Below are positions 60,553-64,000 of a stretch of 64,000 nucleotides of DNA, one piece after another. This stretch comes from DASUPK01 sp963795665 (GTDB lineage: Bacteria > Actinomycetota > Thermoleophilia > Solirubrobacterales > 70-9). The stretch spans positions 1-64,000 of the forward strand of contig CAWCIP010000002.1 in assembly GCA_963795665.1 (NCBI GenBank), in the 5' to 3' direction. Numbering within the stretch: the stretch's first letter is position 1; each line of letters begins with the position of its first letter. Below the pieces are notes generated by a model. The model did no database searches. It saw only the letters and a program-made list of their open reading frames with translations, and was not told the origin of the DNA. Position numbers and translations under genes: made by a program.

Positions 60553-61110
60553 GTGTTTCAGCTGAACCTGCCGAACGCTCTGACCGTCCTCCGGATCCTG
60601 CTGGTTCCCGTTGTCGTCGTTGCGCTGCTGGACGAGACGCCGAACGGCGATGCGATCGCGGCCGGTGTGTTCGCGCTCGCCGCGCTCACCGACACGCTCG
60701 ACGGATACATCGCCCGTCACCGGAACGCGGTGACGACGTTCGGCAAGCTGATGGACCCGATCGCCGACAAGCTGCTGGTGGCGGCCTCGCTGATAGCGCT
60801 GGTATCGCTGGATCGGCTGGCGGCCTGGATCGCGATGGTGATCATCGCCCGTGAGTTCGCAGTCACCGGGCTGCGAATGGTCGCGGCCGAGCAGGGGGTG
60901 GTGATTCAGGCGAGCTGGATGGGGAAGGTGAAGACGATCCTCCAGGTGGCGGCGATCATCTGCCTGATCGCGGTCAACCCGGCGCCGCTCTGGGTCAACC
61001 TGCTGGTCTACGCGGCGGTCGCGGCGACCGTGATCAGCGGGGTCGATTACTTCTTTGGTTTCCGCAGGATGATGGAGTCCAGATCGTCTCGGAAGACGGC
61101 TTCGCCATAA
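60553..61110 (+). CDS. pgsA: CDP-diacylglycerol-glycerol-3-phosphate 3-phosphatidyltransferase
   Basis: 185 aa membrane enzyme of phospholipid synthesis that makes phosphatidylglycerol phosphate. The CDP-alcohol phosphotransferase signature is complete: DTLDGYIARHRNAVTTFG then KLMDPIADK, with all metal-binding Asp. NLPNALTVLRILLVPVVVVA is the usual first helix, and four more helices follow. GTG 60553 lies 6 nt after GATACT, so a leaderless transcript is possible. Converges with folE2; a GCGGCC-TGGT-GGCCGC hairpin lies between them at 61115-61130. Confidence 0.93.
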   Translation: MFQLNLPNALTVLRILLVPVVVVALLDETPNGDAIAAGVFALAALTDTLDGYIARHRNAVTTFGKLMDPIADKLLVAASLIALVSLDRLAAWIAMVIIAREFAVTGLRMVAAEQGVVIQASWMGKVKTILQVAAIICLIAVNPAPLWVNLLVYAAVAATVISGVDYFFGFRRMMESRSSRKTASP

Positions 61111-61129
61111 GGCCGCGGCCTGGTGGCCG

Positions 61130-62152
61130 CTAGGCGGCCGGCGCTTCCAGCCATTCGCGCATCGTCGTGTGGTGGCGCGAGTGCGCACCGCTCTCCAGCT
61201 CGCCGACGATCTCGGAGAGCAGGCCGTAACGCTCGGCCACGACGTTGTGACGATGGATGGTCTCGAGGTTCTCCTGGCGGGCGTGGACGAAGGCGCCGTC
61301 TCGGAGCTCGGGGAACGCCTCAGCGACCCGGCGGATCATCTCGCGGACGCAGTCCTCGACGAAGCGGGGATTGGCGTGGGCCTTCTCGACGACGGCGCGC
61401 TCGTCGGCCCGCTTCATCAGCTCGTAGATCTCGCTGGACATGGAGCTCTCGACGATGCGGAGGAGACGGCGGGCGTCGATGTCGACTCCGGAGTCCTCGG
61501 GGGTGCCGACATAGAGGGTGCCGATGCCCCGCTGGTTGTGGGTGGCGAGCGGGACCGCGTCGACGATGCGGTCGATCTCGTCGGGGCTGAAGCCCTGATC
61601 GATCAGGTTCTCGCGGGCGCCGTCCTCGACCAGGCCCTGGGCGCAGGGGCAGGCGGTCATGCCCTGGGCCTCGACCCCGATCAGGGTGCGGGTGCCGCGC
61701 TCGGAGGACACGGCCGTACCGAACAGGGTGTAGAGCTCCTGGGTGGGCAGGCCCGATACAGGCGCCGGGACGGTCTCCGGGTAGCGCGCCGCGATCTTCA
61801 CCTCGGCGCGGATGCCGCCCTGCCGCTCGCGGACCTGCTCCGCGATGTGGGCGGCGAGCCCCTCGGCTCGCAGCGCCTCGCTGAGGACGACGGTGTCGAT
61901 CGCCTCGTTGACGACCTCCTCGAACCGGGACATGTGGACGCCCGCCTGCTCGGGGTTGAGGTCGACGAAGCACTCGAGGTCGGCGTGGTAGAGCGAAGCG
62001 TCATCAGCCTCACCTCCGTTCTGCGACCCGCAGACGCGAATGATCTTCTCGACGCCGACCACGCCGACGCGGGAGAGGCTGACCCTGGTGGCGGGTGCTT
62101 CCGCCTGCGCGTCGCGGCTGGGCGGTGACGCCGTCTGAATTGAGTTTGCCAT
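61130..62152 (-). CDS. folE2: GTP cyclohydrolase FolE2 (type IB)
   Basis: 340 aa. FolE2/MptA-family enzymes convert GTP to 7,8-dihydroneopterin triphosphate for folate synthesis. LECFVDLNPEQAGVHMSRFE, GMTACPCAQGLVED with the metal-binding Cys, and ATHNQRGIGTLYV are diagnostic. AHANPRFVEDCVREM and DGAFVHARQENLETIHRHN complete the C-terminal part. The first 25 residues are an extension. ATG 62152 gives a 162-nt divergent region with rpoD. Confidence 0.94.
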   Translation of the reverse strand: MANSIQTASPPSRDAQAEAPATRVSLSRVGVVGVEKIIRVCGSQNGGEADDASLYHADLECFVDLNPEQAGVHMSRFEEVVNEAIDTVVLSEALRAEGLAAHIAEQVRERQGGIRAEVKIAARYPETVPAPVSGLPTQELYTLFGTAVSSERGTRTLIGVEAQGMTACPCAQGLVEDGARENLIDQGFSPDEIDRIVDAVPLATHNQRGIGTLYVGTPEDSGVDIDARRLLRIVESSMSSEIYELMKRADERAVVEKAHANPRFVEDCVREMIRRVAEAFPELRDGAFVHARQENLETIHRHNVVAERYGLLSEIVGELESGAHSRHHTTMREWLEAPAA

Positions 62153-62233
62153 CCGATCGAAGTATGCCGGGCCGGTGCACTGGGCTGCGGAAAATGCCTG
62201 AAAAGTGAGTCAAATAACCGCGCAAACCGTCCC

Positions 62234-62239
62234 TATACT
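62234..62239 (+). promoter_or_regulatory. -10 box of rpoD
   Basis: TATACT lies about 75 nt upstream of the rpoD start. No good TTGACA-like hexamer is visible 16-18 nt before it (CAAATA occupies the place). In contrast to most genes here, this one has a long untranslated leader with the purine-rich site GGAGGAGGAGAGGAG before the start. Confidence 0.45.
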
Positions 62240-62314
62240 CCCGCTCGCTTTCGGCTCTGGTCTCTTTTAGGGGAGAGGCCGAGCAGTCCGGTTAGGGGAG
62301 GAGGAGAGGAGCAA

Positions 62315-63436
62315 TTGGCGCCGATTCGCCAGGCGGTCGTGGCCGAAGACCAGCCCTTCGGGGAGAGCGAGCAGCTGCGCTCGCTGATCGCGGCAGGTAC
62401 GGAGCGGGGCTATCTGACTTTTGAGGAGATCGCCTCCACCCTCGAGGAGGTGGAGGTCACGAAGGAGCAGGTCTCCGAGCTGCATTCTCATCTGGTCGAG
62501 CAGGGTGTGGACGTGATCGCCGCCGACGGTGTCACGGCCTACAAGGAGGGCAAGGCCGAGGAGTCGCCCAACGGTCAGGCGAAGAAGCAGGAGCTCGATC
62601 TCACCGTGGAGCCGAGCCTCGATTGCCTGCGGCTGTATCTGCGATCGATCGGCACCGTCGATCTGCTCACGGCCGACCAGGAGGTGGAGCTCGCCAAGCG
62701 GATCGAGCGTGGCGACATGGGCGCAAAGCGGCACATGGTCGAGGCGAACCTGCGGCTGGTCGTCTCCATCGCCAAGTCTTATCTCGGGCGCGGGCTGAGC
62801 TTCCTGGATCTGATTCAGGAGGGCTCGCTGGGGTTGATTCGCGCCGTCGAGAAGTTCGATTACCGGCGGGGGTACAAGTTCTCGACCTATGCAACCTGGT
62901 GGATTCGCCAGGCGGTGACGCGCGCGCTCGCCGACAAGTCGAGGACGATTCGGATTCCGGTGCACATGGTCGAGAAGCTGAACCGGGTGGTGCACGTCGA
63001 GCGTGCTCTCGTTCAGCGCCTCGGGCGGGAGCCGGAGCCGCATGAGATTGGGGCCGAGCTGGGATGGACGGCGCGCGACGTCCGCGAGGTGCTGCGCGTC
63101 AGCCAGATGCCGGTGTCGCTGGAGAAGCCGGTCGGCGACGAGGACGATTCGGAGCTGGGCGACTTCGTGGCCGACGAGGCAACGGAGTCACCATTCGACC
63201 GGGCGTCCGACAACCTGCAGAGGGAGGACGTCCGGCGGGCGCTGTTGGCACTTCCGCGGCGCGACCGCGAGGTGCTCGAGCTGCGCTACGGCCTGAACGG
63301 GCGCCCGCCGATGACGCTCGAGCAGGTCGGCGACACGTTCGGCGTGACCCGCGAGCGGATCCGCCAGATTGAGAACAACACGCTGAAGCGGCTCAAGATG
63401 CTGCCCGAGGCGCAGTGCCTTCGCGGCCTGGGCTGA
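62315..63436 (+). CDS. rpoD: Primary RNA polymerase sigma factor RpoD
   Basis: 373 aa. Region 1.1 is recognisable (LIAAGTERGYLTFEEIASTL). Region 1.2 shows CLRLYLRSIGTVDLLTADQE. Region 2 shows KRHMVEANLRLVVSIAKSYL and EKFDYRRGYKFSTYATWWIR, the core-binding and -10-recognition helices. Region 3 is TIRIPVHMVEKLNRV and region 4 ends with TRERIRQIENNTLKRLK. This is the housekeeping sigma-70. TTG 62315 is chosen from the ribosome site (GAGGAGAGGAG) 2-3 nt upstream and because region 1.1 follows. Confidence 0.95.
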   Translation: MAPIRQAVVAEDQPFGESEQLRSLIAAGTERGYLTFEEIASTLEEVEVTKEQVSELHSHLVEQGVDVIAADGVTAYKEGKAEESPNGQAKKQELDLTVEPSLDCLRLYLRSIGTVDLLTADQEVELAKRIERGDMGAKRHMVEANLRLVVSIAKSYLGRGLSFLDLIQEGSLGLIRAVEKFDYRRGYKFSTYATWWIRQAVTRALADKSRTIRIPVHMVEKLNRVVHVERALVQRLGREPEPHEIGAELGWTARDVREVLRVSQMPVSLEKPVGDEDDSELGDFVADEATESPFDRASDNLQREDVRRALLALPRRDREVLELRYGLNGRPPMTLEQVGDTFGVTRERIRQIENNTLKRLKMLPEAQCLRGLG

Positions 63437-63475
63437 GCCTCGGGAAATAGTCTGCGCGGCATAGCTGCGATCGAG

Positions 63476-64000
63476 GTGTCCGAGCTGCGCGTCAGGCGCG
63501 GCAAGAAGCTCGTCCTTCCCGGGCTCACGCTCGAGGTAGATGCCGGGTCGGTGACGGCGCTGCTCGGGCCCAGTGGCTGCGGCAAGACCACGCTGATGCG
63601 CTCGATCGTCGGAGTTCAGGTGGTCGAGGGGGGCCGGGCCCAGGTCTTGGGGGAGCCGGCGGGAGCCGCCTCGCTGCGCTCGCGCGTCGGGTATGTGACC
63701 CAGGCGCCCTCGGTCTATTCGGACCTGACGGTGCGGGAGAACCTGCGCTTCTTCGCGAGGGTTCTGGGGGTCTCCGGAGATCGGATCGACTCCGCGATCG
63801 GGACGGTGAGCCTTGGGCCGTTCGAGCGGCGGGTGGTGAGGGACCTGTCGGGCGGCGAGCGGGCGCGAGTCTCGCTGGCGACGGCTCTGCTCGGAGATCC
63901 GGAAGTGCTGATCCTCGACGAGCCGACCGTCGGGCTGGATCCGGTGTTGCGGCGGGACCTTTGGGAGACGTTCTACGGGCTGGCGGAGGAGGGCAAGACG
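63476..64000 (+). CDS. ABC transporter ATP-binding protein, 3' end cut by the window
   Basis: The frame is open to the window end. Walker A GPSGCGKTTLMRSIVG, Q-loop TQAPSVYSDLTVRENLRF, signature LSGGERARVSLA and Walker B VLILDEPTVGLDPV are all present, as in the DrrA/NodI group that pairs with ABC-2 permeases. The substrate is unknown. I set the start at GTG 63476. Family alignment would prefer a start five codons earlier, at 63461, but that codon is ATA, so either the shorter form is made or the base is wrong. About 40 nt after rpoD. Confidence 0.85.
   Translation, partial: MSELRVRRGKKLVLPGLTLEVDAGSVTALLGPSGCGKTTLMRSIVGVQVVEGGRAQVLGEPAGAASLRSRVGYVTQAPSVYSDLTVRENLRFFARVLGVSGDRIDSAIGTVSLGPFERRVVRDLSGGERARVSLATALLGDPEVLILDEPTVGLDPVLRRDLWETFYGLAEEGKT

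Noticed and set aside
61115..61130. Bidirectional terminator between pgsA and folE2
   Set aside because: GCGGCC-TGGT-GGCCGC can pair, but the stem is only 6 bp, no T-run exists, and GC-rich palindromes are common at this base composition. Mentioned only in the pgsA entry.
1..64000. CRISPR array, transposase, integrase, phage or toxin-antitoxin genes
   Set aside because: No regularly spaced repeats and no recognisable proteins of these kinds were seen on either strand.

Overview
The window looks like a chromosomal segment of a high-GC actinobacterium, most likely of the Thermoleophilia/Solirubrobacterales. This is inferred from four things: very high GC in all frames, SnoaL-like paralogs beginning MSQENVE, frequent GTG/TTG starts, and many start codons only 6-11 nt behind a TANNNT-type -10 box, as in leaderless genes. 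I see no CRISPR array, insertion sequence, phage gene or rRNA. One tRNA gene (Thr, anticodon CGT) is present.

Layout. (1) 35-1776: a GAF histidine kinase and an overlapping LuxR-type response regulator, followed by a quinone-oxidoreductase-like gene whose start is coupled to a 26-codon remnant of a SnoaL-type gene. (2) 2992-10023: a tightly overlapping type II fatty-acid synthesis operon, fabD-fabH-fabG-acpP-fabF-carboxyltransferase-maoC-fabI. A MaoC-type hydratase sits where fabZ is often found. (3) 10027-16960: two SnoaL-like genes with a repeated palindromic upstream element, an enoyl-CoA hydratase, tRNA-Thr, a large secreted alpha/beta-hydrolase-like protein, a secreted trypsin-like protease, two hypothetical genes and a repeat lipoprotein.

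(4) 16984-59814: a roughly 43-kb surface-polysaccharide locus. It holds a UDP-sugar 6-dehydrogenase, rfbC, two CDP-paratose-2-epimerase-like genes, two gmd genes and a GDP-fucose synthase. It also holds about a dozen glycosyltransferases (GT2, GT4 and membrane types), about eight methyltransferases, two sulfotransferases and an ABC exporter pair (Wzm/Wzt with a C-terminal cargo-type domain). Read together, this predicts a fucose/rhamnose- and uronate-containing polysaccharide that is methylated and possibly sulfated, exported by the ABC transporter route. Part of the locus (gmd, CKLC methyltransferase, GT4 partner, second GT4) occurs twice in opposite orientation. The two sulfotransferases and two GT2 enzymes in 52-60 kb appear to share a C-terminal accessory domain. 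(5) 59827-64000: a family-5-like uracil-DNA glycosylase, pgsA, folE2, rpoD and a truncated ABC ATPase, i.e. housekeeping genes.

Quality caution. Several otherwise well-conserved genes are broken by single-base shifts, some in short homopolymer runs. One membrane-protein gene (18254-20756) changes frame about ten times, and the GDP-fucose synthase gene carries a 106-bp diverged tandem copy of its own 3' part. I read most of these as sequence or assembly errors rather than true decay, and say so in each entry. Family names come from motif recognition only; no database search was run.
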